DNA of 64,000 nt from the NCBI GenBank assembly GCA_028023455.1, contig JAQFVV010000113.1:372001-436000 (forward strand), written 5' to 3'. Below, one piece after another: positions 48,064-58,848 of this stretch (position 1 is its first letter; each line of letters opens with the position of its first letter). Both the position numbers and the translations under genes were made by a program. The notes beneath the pieces are model-generated. The model saw only the letters and a list, made by a program, of their open reading frames with translations, did not search any database and was not told where the DNA came from. This DNA comes from Epiperipatus broadwayi. Its lineage: Eukaryota > Onychophora > Udeonychophora > Euonychophora > Peripatidae.

Positions 48064-48464
48064 AACACCACATGATCACCATTTTTTATACTTGTTCATA
48101 ACTGTTATTAAAACAAGCAAAACTCTCCATACAGTAGTGCCACTCAGGGCAAGCCAGAGTAATCAATGGATGCCAGAAGGCTTGTGCATAAAATCCCCAT
48201 CCAGTGCCTACTCATACAATATCCCCAGACTAGTTTCTGGCTTGTGGCCTTCATCAGTGAGGAACCTTGGATCTGAGAGCACTGCACCTAGATCTTAGGT
48301 TCTAATGCAATCCTCCAGCAGCCACCTTTTATCTCTACTTAACTACAAAACTATGAGAATAAAATTGAAAACACAATAATATTTTCAGTCTAAGCTCATT
48401 AGCTTATATAGTCATATAGGTTATAACAGTTATGAGCAAATATAAGAAATGGTGATCATGTGAT
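48064..48464 (-). mobile_element. R1 element with both termini, right arm mostly deleted
   Basis: It begins CACCACATGATCACCA and ends GGTGATCATGTGAT. The left arm carries an intact hammerhead (48214-48272). The right arm is reduced to about 45 bases (TAACAGTTATGAGC through the terminus). It interrupts or abuts degenerate RTE reverse-transcriptase sequence that ends near 48010. Confidence 0.7.
48214..48272 (-). ncRNA. Hammerhead ribozyme, R1 family, core intact
   Basis: On the minus strand: TTCCTCA, CTGATGA, stem II GGC/GCC, GAAA, CUAGUC, TGGGGA, with one mismatch in outer stem I (ATCCAA/TTGTAT). The predicted cut is between 48228 and 48227. It sits in the left arm of the element at 48064-48464, inside the TPR intron and in the sense orientation of that gene, so it could in principle act on the pre-mRNA. 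Confidence 0.68.
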
Positions 48465-49319
48465 AAACTGATGTTGCGATTATTATATATTCTAGCTAGT
48501 TAATAGAGTCATTAGTAATGGCATGCATAAAAAATGTTTAAAAAGATACATTTCTTTCTTGTAAAATATTGCTTGATTAAAATAATAAATCAAGAAATGA
48601 AAAATATTGTTCAGGCACTCACTAGTCCTGATTTTATAAGAAAGTTTTAATTATAATTATATGATATACAATTCTTAGAAATATAAATAATGAAGTTTAT
48701 GATGTATACAAAAAGATCATTCTAAATTTACAAAGTACAATAAATTGTAAAAGAATAATTAGGATATAACCTTTAATAAGTAATCTCCTTTCAGATCATT
48801 TTTATAGATCTTTTTGCAATATTATCATAAGACATTTATTTAAGCAAAGTTAATTTAACATACTTCAGAGGACAAATTTATAATCAAGACATATCCTGAT
48901 CAAAATATTGCTTTGCAAACAAGTTTTTATATTTATGATTAGGAAAAATGTTATAAAACTTTAAAATATTATTTTTCTTAAAACATTCTTCTCTCATTTA
49001 AAAAAAAAATTATGAAGTGAAATAAACACATACTTACTGACCTTTAAATAAAGTGGGAATAAACTGCATAAAACTTTGTGTATTTAATTTTTTTTAAAAA
49101 AACTGTTGTTCCCATCCTCTGCAAAACCACATAATATTAATTTATATAAAAGTTTTATTAGTAACATATTTTTGCAATGATTATTATATTACTAATAAAT
49201 TTTAATTAATTATTAACTGCTTTATGTATATTAATTTCTCTATAACTATATTTTAATTTGTTTTTAAAAATTCAAAGAGAAGAAACTTTAATTTACACAA
49301 TTACCAAATCAAAATGCTT
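48465..49319. other. AT-rich intron sequence, nothing recognised
   Basis: No supportable feature. Confidence 0.4.
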
Positions 49320-49471
49320 TAGATTCACCTATATATTTAGAAATTAGGTAGAAGATAAGAGTTGTCGCTCTTGTCCTTTAAAGTCATTAATCTTGTGTTT
49401 AGGTTTGTAGAGGTCCCTACTATCGCATTTTAGGCGCATAGTCTTAAGGTTATAGCCTTAATATATATATA
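49320..49471 (-). repeat. Unclassified repeat R3, longer copy
   Basis: On the minus strand AAGGCTATAACCTTAAGACT and TGCGATAGTAGGGACCTCTA match 29400-29470. The other half (TCCTTTAAAGTCATTAATC, TTGTGTTTAG on plus) resembles 1200-1290. Confidence 0.6.
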
Positions 49472-50287
49472 TTACTTACGTAATGAGTATGTTCTTTACA
49501 AATTATTAATTACAATTACCATAATGTAAAAGCATTTATATAATATGTAAGTAATGCATATATAATACAGATTGTAAAAAAATCTTCCTTTTATTTTTTG
49601 AAAATAAAAACAAAACATCCTTTAACTACTTAAAAATATTATTATTCTTTTTGTTGTCAATACATAATCTTTTTTATTAATTATAAATTTCTTTTATTTT
49701 AAATAATAGCAAAAAAAATTCACTCTAATTTATATATTTTTCTAAAAATAATTGAAAACATTTACTTTTAAAATAAGTTTTTATTTTTAATATTTTTTTT
49801 TTTGTTTTTAAAAATTTATTATTTGTAGTAATATCTTTTTTCTTAAATCAGAAAAAGTTGAAAATCACACAATAGTTTGTATTTCATTAAAATAAATTTC
49901 TTTATTACTATTAATTAATAAATAAAAACTTAGATCTAAGTTAAATATTAATTTTAATTATACAATATATTCTGTTCCGAAGTACAGATGTGCAATATTC
50001 GTATATTTTTTCATCACAGGATTTTTTCTGATAGAAATATATATAAGCACAACTCATACATTACATATATGTATACAATGTGATATTTTACCAAGTAATG
50101 CTTATCTTTTCTTTTTTTATTTTATAAAAAATAAATTAAAATGTTATATATATATGTATAAACATTAAAATTAGGGGGAAAGAAAACAATGCTGAAACGT
50201 GATGCAGTGCATTAAGAACACAACAAAGAACTATTTATAAAAATCTTTTATTCTAAATTCTAATAAAATTTAGTAGTAAATAAATAC
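49472..50287. other. AT-rich intron sequence next to the TPR exon
   Basis: Homopolymer-rich; no supportable feature up to the donor site of the exon at 50288-50429. Confidence 0.4.
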
Positions 50288-50429
50288 CTTGAAATCTGAA
50301 ATTGCTTTTAGGATTTCTCCAGCAGCCAGAAACAGCGAACCTCTGTTAAGATAAGTAATTGAATTTCCAGGATCCAAAGATATAGATTTATCAAAACTTT
50401 CTTTAGCTTGACTGAAAAATCCCAGCTCT
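50288..50429 (-). CDS. Internal exon of a TPR-repeat protein gene (upstream exon)
   Basis: This 142-base exon has no start codon of its own. On the minus strand an acceptor (TTGTTTCAG) ends at 50430 and a donor (GTATTTA) begins at 50287. The first base completes a codon from an unseen upstream exon; 47 codons follow with no stop, and the exon ends in phase 0. The peptide includes SQAKESFDKSISLDPGN, then YLNRGSLFLAAGEILKAISDFK in two parts (YLNRGSLFLAAG, EILKAISDFK). This is the TPR pattern: helix A, a small-residue turn, helix B with A at the usual place, and the LDP-N linker. TPR proteins are protein-binding superhelices. I cannot tell which TPR protein this is. The codons are far less A/T-biased than the flanks. 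Seen: splice sites, frame and motif. Inferred: that it is transcribed. Confidence 0.85.
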
Positions 50430-51987
50430 CTGAAACAATTATTATCAACAATAATAAATAAATAGATTGCTTAAAATTAGATATATATATATTATCAAAC
50501 CGATAATAGCAAAACAATAATACCATCTACAATCATTCTCTGACATATAAGAAATAAATTTTTTTATAGGCAAATAGTTATTTACATTTAAACATGAAGT
50601 AATTAAAACCACATATTTTGTGAAATAGATCAGACAACTAATTTAATGCTCTATCTATTCAAATACCATCACAATCTCACATGAGTATTTAATAAATAAT
50701 ATAAAAATTTTAGTAGCATGTGAAAGATTCATAATCACAGACTATTTAAAAATATTTTTTATTTAGCACTTAACCAACTGTATACATCGATGAGCAGCAA
50801 TTTTATTTGCTGGGAGACTATTCTTATACGATCAGCATGGCAGTAAATACAATTAGATTTGTAAGGTAACACATAGATAAGATAAAATATTAATAGAGAA
50901 AAGTATAGATGGATGTTATGAATAGATAGAGAGATGGGTAGAAAATATATAAATATAGATAAATAGAGAGATAGATGATAGAGAAGTAGAAAGATGGATA
51001 GATGAGTACATAGAATATGTAGATTGACAACAAACAGAAAGATAGACAGTAGCTGTATTAGCTATACAAATAGGTAGATAAATAGATAATAGATAGATGT
51101 GTATGACATTTTAATGTAAGGAAATCAACTCATATAACATGTGACTTAATAAGTTTATATTTACAAATGTAATATAATGCGCATGATATTAGCTCTAAAC
51201 AAGCTTTTTCAATAAATGTCACAAGAGAAAGCATTCAAAATTTTCTATCTAGAATTATTCCTATCTCCAAAGCATTCACTATATGACATTTGAATGTTTA
51301 TCTGATATCATGATTTCATGACATAGTTGAATACTTCAGGAGATTCGATAAAAATAACTTTAAGTGAATGCCCATAGGAGCATGATAATTCCCTTGTTCA
51401 ATACTAATGCTGCATTGTGTTATAATCATATTATTTTTTATAGTTTATATATAAACATTATTTGAACAATTCATGTCAACTTAACACCTCTACTATCTAA
51501 TTAAATGTAACTAGTTTTATTGATGATTATTTGATGACTAATTAAGATGACTATTGGATGCCTGATTCAAGAAAAAAATTTAAGCCTGAAAAAAATTCAA
51601 GTTTCATTCAGTTTAAAGTACAATTCAGGAAAGGGCAGATTTAATACATCAAGAGTGAATATCTATCAGATGATTGAAGATAAAGAGAATAAGTTCAACA
51701 ATAAAAAATTGATATATTATTCTGCTGAAAAATCATCATAAAATTATCAAGGATTGCAATAAGTTAACAATATGCAGGCAAATTATAACAGAAATTTACA
51801 TCTTAAATAACATAACACCTATCATTATAAAATTTTAATAAAAAGTTGTATATAATTCATATTTGTAGTCATATGTTGCTATGCTAATCTTATTGTGTAT
51901 GCATGCCATTTAAACTTAATGATATTTGTAGTCAACAGAAATCTAGATTTGTGCTTTTTATCAGTAAAAAAATGTCTTTAAAAGTAA
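50430..51987. other. AT-rich sequence with a degenerate GATA run
   Basis: 50920-51105 is an imperfect GATA/TAGA microsatellite. An upstream TPR exon is expected at a higher coordinate, but I could not identify it. The 64-codon frame at 51547 has no motif. Confidence 0.45.
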
Positions 51988-52139
51988 TTAAAAAGAGACC
52001 ACATGTGAGATGGATGGATGAAATAAGAAAATGTGCAGAGGTGTTGTGGAGAAGAGAAGCTAAAGATCGGAGAAGATGGATTAAACTTGGAGAGTCCTTC
52101 ATCCTGCAGTGGATTGATAATGGTTGATGATGATGATGA
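51988..52139 (+). pseudogene. RTE retrotransposon 3' end, short copy
   Basis: KRPHVRWMDEIRKCAEVLW, RREAKDRRRWIKLGE, LQWIDNG and a stop, followed by a GAT tail. Only the last 45 or so codons are present. Confidence 0.82.
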
Positions 52140-52204
52140 ATATTTATCAAATTGTATATAATTTTTTAAATTATACTAAATTGCATGTAATTTCTTAAAT
52201 TATA

Positions 52205-52471
52205 CACTTAATAGAAGAGCACTGCAGATTCTTCAGACCACTCAAAGAAGTATGGAGAGATGCATGTTAGGAGTAACAAAAAGAAATCAAAAATGCATTC
52301 CAAGAGATTGTAATGACCCAGAAAAAGACCACATGTGAGATGGATAGATGAATTAAGAAAGTGTGCAGAGGTGATGTGAAGAAGAGAAACTAGGGATCAG
52401 AGAGGTTGGATTGAACTTGGAGAGATCTTCATCCTGCAGTGGATTGATAATCATTGACAATGATGATGATA
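52205..52471 (+). pseudogene. RTE retrotransposon 3' end with internal deletion
   Basis: It starts within LNRRALQILQTTQRSMERC-type sequence, then lacks the WSWAGHIARR segment: AAAATGCATTCCAAGAGATT joins the two halves. It ends with CTGCAGTGGATTGATAAT and a GAT tail. It lies 66 bases from the previous 3' end. Confidence 0.75.
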
Positions 52472-52845
52472 TAATTTCTGATATCTTTTTCAATAGACAT
52501 CTTTATACTTATGTATGCGTTCAGTATTTTTATTTCCTTAATATAAAACAATTACATTTTATTAAAAAAGAAAGTAAACAAAAGCTTCTATCATGTATAA
52601 TAATTAATTAAGCTAAATATAAAGTAAATAAATAAAAAGCCTTAAATAATCTATGCAGAATAAAGATCTCTCTTCCATAGACAAATAGTAAATGATAACC
52701 AGTACGCATCAAGGTAGTCAATTGCAAAAGGAAAAGAAATTTTGCAGTTGTTCACTCATTTTATTTTCTTGCTAATAATATTTATACTTATTAAAATAGG
52801 CAAAACTCTCCATACATTAGTGCCATTCAGTGCAAGTACCTACTC

Positions 52846-52904
52846 ATCCAATATTCCCAGAATAGTTTCTAGCTTGTGGCTTTTATCAGTGAGGAGCCTT
52901 GGAT
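52846..52904 (-). ncRNA. Hammerhead-derived copy, R1 family, core mutated
   Basis: The core box reads CTGATAA (the invariant G8 is changed) and the cleavage triplet is AUUC, not GUC. Stem II AGC/GCU and outer stem I are kept. It lies in the left arm of the palindrome at 52788-53490 and is predicted inactive. Confidence 0.5.
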
Positions 52905-53278
52905 CTGAGAGCACTGCACCTAGATCTTAGGATCTAATGCAACCCTCCAGAAGCCATCTTTTATATCTACTTAACTACAAAACTATAAGAATAAAATTGA
53001 AAACACAATATTTTCAATCCAAGCTTATTAGCTTATATAGTCATATAGGTATGATTCAGTATGATAATGGTGGTTATGGTTATTAAAGAACCAAAGACAC
53101 TAAAATGTATGGGTACTGAACTGAGTTCAGACCTATATGACAATATAAGCTACTGAGCTTCAATTGAAAATATCATTGTGTTTTCAATTTTATTCTCATG
53201 GTTTTGTTGTTAAGTAAAGTAAAAGGTAGCTTCTGGAGAGTTGCATTAGATCCTAAGATCTAGGTGCAGTGCTCTCAG

Positions 53279-53337
53279 ATCCAAGGCTCTTCACTGATGA
53301 AAGCCACAGGCTAGAAACTAGTCTGGGGATATTGGAT
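53279..53337 (+). ncRNA. Hammerhead ribozyme, R1 family, core intact, strongest R1 stem II
   Basis: Outer stem I ATCCAA/TTGGAT is perfect. Inner stem I TCTTCA/TGGGGA has two G-U wobbles. The core CTGATGA and GAAA are intact. Stem II is AGCC/GGCU with loop ACA (four pairs), stem III is AC/GU and the cleavage site is GUC, cut after 53323. The G-C of other copies is replaced by A-U here, a compensatory change that supports stem II. It lies in the right arm of the palindrome at 52788-53490. Confidence 0.7.
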
Positions 53338-54084
53338 GAGTAGGCACTAGATAGGGATTTTATGCACAAGTCTTCTGGCATCCATTGATTACTCTGGCTT
53401 GTACTAAGGGTCACTACTGTATGTAGAGTTTTGCCTGTTTTAATAACAATTATGAGCAAGCATAAGAAATGATGATCATGTAGTATTTATACTTACAAAT
53501 TAATATTTAATTAAGGTTATATAGAAAGACTATTAAAAAAATGAGCTTCTGTTTTTATATTTATTTTGTCCAGTTGTAATTTCAAAACGAGTATGACATA
53601 TTTAAATTAAGATAATGTATATTTTCCAGCTTTTATTTTCAGAAATGTCCATAAATGAAAGCTAATAAAGATCCAAAGTTTAAAGGATAGTAGATTCATT
53701 CTATTCTTTATCATTTGTTGACAACAGAATTTTATTACACATAACTTATTGTGGAATTAGGCGAGTTATTTTATTACTATTCAAATTTCGAATAATTTAG
53801 ACATCATTTGTAATAATTATATATACATCTTTAATTAATTAATAAACCTCATCTGTAATCAAGGAATGAAGTAAAAGCAGTGAAAATGAAATTTGAATTA
53901 TTTTTTATTAATGAAAATGATAATTTATTTGTGGGAAATAATCATTCGTATTTGTTTATAATTAGAAATTAAGAATCAACTCTTAAATTTTTATAGTTCT
54001 TATTTTTTAAAAAATAATAATAAAAAAAAACTATTAAATCAACTGATTCATTTTTATCTGTCAGTAATTGAGGAGTAGGAAGAT

Positions 54085-54524
54085 TTTTAATAAATGTGTT
54101 TTACCAGTTCTTACTTATGGATCTGAGATCTGGGCACTTAATAGAAGAACAATATAGAGACTTTAAACCACTCAAAGAAGTATGGAGAGATGCATGTTGG
54201 GAGTAATAAGAAGAAATTGAAAACACTATATGGGTATGAGAACAAAAAGGTGTTACTGATATCATTGAAAAAATTAAAAGACTGAAGTGGAGTTGGGCTG
54301 GACATTTTGCTAGAAGAGATGGTAATAGATGGACAATTGAAATCTTAAACTGGATTCCAAGAGATTGTAAAAGATCCAGAAAGAGAACACATGTGAGATG
54401 GATGGATGAAATAAGAAAGTGTGCAGGAATGATGTGAAGAGAAGCTAAAGATCGGAGATGATGGATTAAACTTAGAGAGACCTTCATCCTGCAGTGGATT
54501 GATAATGGTTGATGACAATGATGA
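54085..54524 (+). pseudogene. RTE retrotransposon 3' end, longer copy
   Basis: Frames give FNKCVLPVLTYGSEIWALNR, TTQRSMERCMLG, WSWAGHFARRDGN-like, IPRDCKRSRKRTHVRWMDEI and HPAVD, then GATGACAATGATGA. Frameshifts throughout. Confidence 0.78.
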
Positions 54525-55689
54525 ATTGAGAGTCAATCTTGAACCTAACAAAAAAGATAAAAACAGTCCCATATTAATTTTTAAATTATTCTAGAAATCT
54601 TTAGCTCTCAAACCAGTAGCTAATAAAAAATCTTTTGCAATAGAATATAACCTGGAATTTATAATTGATTAATTTCAGTAATAATTGTAGAAAATGAGTT
54701 ATAATTTTGGTTATTTAAATTGGTCAAATATTTCTTGTTATCAATGAGAAAATCACAATAAACTGAATACTTCTTATCAAGTCTAGATAATATTAACTAG
54801 AAAATAATTAGAAAAAAGTCATATTATTAATAGATTAATTTATTCAGACTATATAATGCTGCCATATATATAGATTATATGTAAATAAAGCCATCACATG
54901 GATTGACTGGGATCATATGTAAAACAAATGTGATACTCCAAAGATGAAATACATTTTTATATTTATTGAGAAATGTAATCCATCTACTTAAAATTGAATA
55001 TTTAAGTCACAGAATATATGAACTTTGACAAGGTCCAAATTATTTGCTCACTTTGTGATTTTCTATGTCTTATTATTACATTTTTGTTCTGCAAAAGTAA
55101 ACTATTGTCAAAAGAAGGTAATTCTATTAATGAGCTAAGAAATATATTTAAAATTGTATAGAACCTACAATGATAGTCATATTATTATTTAAAATTTGAA
55201 AAATTTGAGCCATTTCATCTGCTTCAAGATGTAGTGTTTTATTTTAATAGCCTAATCCAAAATTTAATTATGTAATTAATTATGTAATTAATCTTTTACC
55301 AAAAATAATTATTAAATAATAGTTGACCTAATGTCATGAACATTAGTAAATAATTTAATAAAATATTTAGAATTTAATTTAAAATTGTACAAATAAATTC
55401 TAGTACTGACTCTGCCATTTTTTTAATAATCCAGTCCATGATCAACTGGAGGATGTTATCCATCTATTGCTAATAAGTAAGTGTTTAGTTATTTTACCTA
55501 AAGTATAAACTAAAGGATAAACCAAAATAAAAAAAATCAAACTCATTAATAGGCATTAGACTAATAAATATTTCCTGGAAGAGGAAGGCTAGAGAGATAT
55601 TTGCCATTCCACAAATAATAAAGATTGTTTTATCTTTTATCTATTCAACTATAAAATGCTTTTTATTAATAAATATAGTTAAACCACTA
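54525..55689. other. AT-rich sequence, nothing recognised
   Basis: No supportable feature. Confidence 0.4.
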
Positions 55690-55905
55690 AACATCACATG
55701 ATCACTATCTCTCAGATCCAAGGCTCCTCACTGACGTAAGGCCACAAGCCAGAAACTAGTCTGGGGAAATTGGATGAGTAGGCACTAGATAGGGATTTTA
55801 TGTGCAAGCTTTCTGGAATCCATTGATTACTCTGGTTGGCACAGGGTGGCACTACTGTATGGAGAGTTTTGCCTTGTTTAATAAATATAGTTATATGTCT
55901 ACATG
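55690..55905 (+). mobile_element. R1 element, internally deleted
   Basis: The left terminus (AAACATCACATGATCAC) is fused directly to the right-arm hammerhead region and runs to GAGAGTTTTGCCTTGTT. The last part of the right terminus is missing. Confidence 0.6.
55716..55775 (+). ncRNA. Hammerhead-derived copy, R1 family, core mutated
   Basis: The first core box reads CTGACGTA, disrupting the invariant UGAUGA. Stem II GGC/GCC, GAAA, CUAGUC and outer stem I are kept. It is predicted inactive. Confidence 0.5.
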
Positions 55906-56275
55906 TTCTTTCATTTATTATTAAAGTTAACTCTTATTAAATGTTTACTTTATAGCTAATGTTGTGTATAAATATAGATGACTTAATTTTGTTGACAACT
56001 CAAATTAGGTAAAAGCTCTAAAATAATTAATTGTCGGTCTTTACTGAATTAACATCATTAATAATTAAAAATATGCTTATTTACACTCTATTTTATTATC
56101 ATGCACTTAAATAGCAAGATGTTCTACACAGTTTAATAGCTAAAGAATAATAAGAGCTGATACTTCTGGTATTCAGACATCATAGCTACTAGGTATTCAA
56201 TTGTTTACATCAAACTATTAAGACAATAAATCCAATTATTTAAGGCTTTAATAGGTTTATAAATGTAGATGATAA

Positions 56276-56418
56276 CAATCAACTCTTAAGCTATCAACAA
56301 ACTCAACCTGTAGTCAAGGCAACCTCCTTTAACAATAAAGACAGTATCAGTTTTATTATTAAAAGCTGCCTTGACTACAGCTTGAGATTGTAGTTAGCTT
56401 AAGAGTTGATTGTTAACA
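56276..56418. mobile_element. Short foldback element
   Basis: CAATCAACTCTTAAGCT and TGTAGTCAAGGCA on the left are mirrored by TGCCTTGACTACA and AGCTTAAGAGTTGATTG on the right, with a loop of about 50 bases. Confidence 0.7.
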
Positions 56419-57552
56419 TCAAATTATATGTAACAAATATATATAAGAGTTTGGAGTCTGTGAATGAGCAAGGGACAGATGAAAATCAGAATGATGAGTA
56501 CTAAAACGATCCAAGACAAAATGGAAAGATATCATTTATGTCAACATAGTGTTTTTACAAATACAGTAGGTGGAAATTATATATACGGTACATATAAATT
56601 CTTTAACCTTCACTTTTCTCTATTAATGTAAGATTTCCATCAAAAGTTGGTACATAAAGTTGTTTTTCTTTTAAAGATGAAAGACGAAACTAATTTAATG
56701 AACAATGATTGCTTTTTGTCAATCTTTTCAAATAAGATTTTTTTTTAAAAAAAAAGTTTGATTAGTTTTTCTATCAGAATTATCAACAAACAATACAAGT
56801 TCAACATCACGAAGCAAACGCTGATTTTTTTAAAAAAAATATTCTGTTAAATTTATAATGAGTAGAAGACAGCTTTTCTTTCTTTCGATGAATTGTCAAG
56901 AGAGTTTATTAGAGTTCTTCACAATCGTGTTTTCATTTTTGTAATTTCTTGTCTTTACTGAGATAACTTAGGTTATTTTTATTTAATATGCTTTTTCTAT
57001 AATCAAGAAAGAATTTTGCAAAAAAATGCTATTAATAGAAAATATTACTCAAGAACGCAATAAATAAATCTAAGATATTCAAAAATAAAAATACAGCTTA
57101 TCAAATAAGAAGCCAAATATAATAATAGTTCTTAGTAAGATAGCATTTGCTCAAATTTCTTTTCCCTCTGTTATGATGAAAGAAAGAGAAAAATACGTTA
57201 TAGATTTAAATTTTAAAATTAAAAACAGTAAAAGACAATACATTACACACATATATATATATTAATAGACAATAAAATGTTAAAAAAACTATACACACTT
57301 TATATATTTCTAAATACATAAATAATGCAGATTTTTTAACATTGTTTTTACACCAATTATTTTGTAGTGAGATTTTTTCTATGTTATTTGTAGTTCTAGA
57401 AACTATTTTAAAAATTTGTTAGCATCGATCTATAATTACTTACGAATTCATTTTCTTAAATTTTACAAGTTGATCTTTCATTCTTGCCTTTCTTTTTATT
57501 TGCTTTAAATGTTTTTATAAGGCGCTCATTACACAACACTGCATGAATCTCT
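56419..57552. other. AT-rich sequence, nothing recognised
   Basis: No supportable feature. 55906-56275 is likewise featureless. Confidence 0.4.
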
Positions 57553-57779
57553 GAATAGGCAAAACTCTCCATACAGTAGTGCCACCCAGAGTAATCAATG
57601 AATGCCAGAAGGCTTGTGCATAAAATCCCTATCTAGTGCCTACTCATCCAATATTCTCAGATTAGTTTCTAGCTTGTGGTTTTTATCAGTGGGGAACCTG
57701 GGAGTGGCACTACTGTATGAAGAGTTTTTCCTGTTTTAATAACAGTTATGAGCAAGCATAAGAAATGGTGATCATGTAA
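57553..57779 (-). mobile_element. R1 element, internally deleted
   Basis: Left arm from AGGCAAAACTCTCC through a mutated hammerhead, joined near 57702 to the right terminus (AGTGGCACTACTGTATG to GGTGATCATGTAAT). Confidence 0.6.
57646..57701 (-). ncRNA. Hammerhead-derived copy, R1 family, core mutated
   Basis: On the minus strand the core reads CTGATAA and the cleavage site is AUC. Stem II is weakened to A-U plus C-G, and the 5' outer stem I is lost. It is an eroded copy in the element at 57553-57779. Confidence 0.45.
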
Positions 57780-57955
57780 TCTTTGAATAGTTCAAAGTTT
57801 TAAAATTATTTTTATTGTAAAAGTTTGTATCTGAGAAAGTAAAGAGTTATTAACTACATATCTTTTTCTATTACTCTATCATTCATAAAAATGTATTATA
57901 TATATATAGTTGTTTTCTTTTCCCACTTTTAATTATTTGCAATACTGAATTTTGA

Positions 57956-58059
57956 AACAGCAGTACGCTGTTGCACATGCGCTTTGATTGAGTGTTAGTA
58001 TTCATTCATTTATAGTTAAAATCTTCAAAGCGCATGTGCAACAGCGTAATGCTGTTTTA
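57956..58059. mobile_element. Small terminal-inverted-repeat element
   Basis: AACAGCAGTACGCTGTTGCA and CATGCGCTTTGA are mirrored by TCAAAGCGCATG and TGCAACAGCGTAATGCTGTT: about 33 paired bases with one or two mismatches, and a loop of about 35. The arms are strikingly GC-rich. I could not fix a target duplication. Confidence 0.7.
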
Positions 58060-58664
58060 AATATTACAGTTTTCAAACATCGCGCTATATAAAAATGATT
58101 TATTTAAATACTGAATTTTGATAAATTTACTGAAGATTTATTATTTTTTCAGATTGGTTCTTAATTATACTTTGCTTCTTTCTATAAAAGTTTATAAAAT
58201 AAATGTTGCAATTTTAGTTAGTATAATTATTAATATTTAAAAAAAAGATTGACTATTTGTTGGGTATACACAAAGATATGATTTTTGAAGTAAATTATAA
58301 TTTACTATATTGCACTTCTATGCAACTATAAAGAAGCTTGTTATTTCTATAAATTAAATATAGCTTAGCACTTAAGATAACTTATGGCTTTCTCATATTC
58401 CTAGCAAAATGAACTATATAGTGGCATATCTTATTACATTCCGTATAGAAGAATATATCCTGATACTCTGCCATTATTAATAATAATATAAAATGCCAAA
58501 ACAGAATTCAAATTTATTGAATAAAATGAATTAAACCGATTATACTTTTGACAAGTGTGCGATACAATCATGGTTGGTTATTCTGCTAAGAATATCCACT
58601 TTCTGCTAATTTAGATACTGTTACATCTTGGTTCATTATATACATATTCGTTTTATGCAATAAA
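58060..58664. other. AT-rich sequence, nothing recognised
   Basis: No supportable feature. Confidence 0.4.
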
Positions 58665-58848
58665 TTATATCTCTTTAATTTTACATTTCCTATCATTTTT
58701 TTCTTCACACATTATTTTAATAATACTAGAATCAAAACTGTGTCCATGTTCTTTTTCGTAGTTGTAAAATATTGATATATTAGTTGAATCGACCTTTGGT
58801 TTTTTACACATCAAGGTGTGTTGTGTTCTTCTTGTTTTCAGATTCACT
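58665..58848 (-). pseudogene. Penelope-like family C, GIY-YIG fragment, left member of pair
   Basis: Minus strand: GEMKVNLKTRRTQHTLMCKK, STNISIFYNYEKEHGHSFD, SSIIKIMCEEKNDRKCKIKE. The pattern R..H...H--H.-D is that of the GIY-YIG domain C-terminal half. The GIY-YIG box itself is missing on this side. Confidence 0.7.

Larger units (their letters stand above)
22288..50287 (-). other. 28.0-kb intron of the TPR gene
   Basis: The interval between the two phase-compatible TPR exons is exactly 28,000 bases. It begins with GTATTT and ends with a T-rich tract plus GCAG on the minus strand. It holds SINEs, RTE and Penelope-like pieces, a CR1/Jockey-like LINE, TTAA-flanked insertions, foldbacks and two hammerhead repeats. 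I saw no other convincing exon inside, but a small exon could be missed by eye. Confidence 0.65.
52788..53490. mobile_element. R1 palindromic element, both arms, two hammerhead copies
   Basis: The left arm (hammerhead copy on minus, mutated) and the right arm (hammerhead on plus, intact) are inverted around a centre near 53080-53110. It ends GATGATCATGTAGT. The left arm has a short deletion between GTGCAAGT and the ribozyme. Together with 20829-21466 it defines the full-length architecture. Confidence 0.7.

Noticed and set aside
50920-51105. GATA-rich stretch as a regulatory cluster
   Set aside because: It is an imperfect GATA microsatellite; nothing beyond repetition suggests function.
53253-53459. 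Open frames of 60-70 codons repeated in R1 copies (also 48092-48298 and 52742-52930)
   Set aside because: They resemble each other only because the R1 DNA is repeated. They run through ribozyme stems antisense and show no protein motif.
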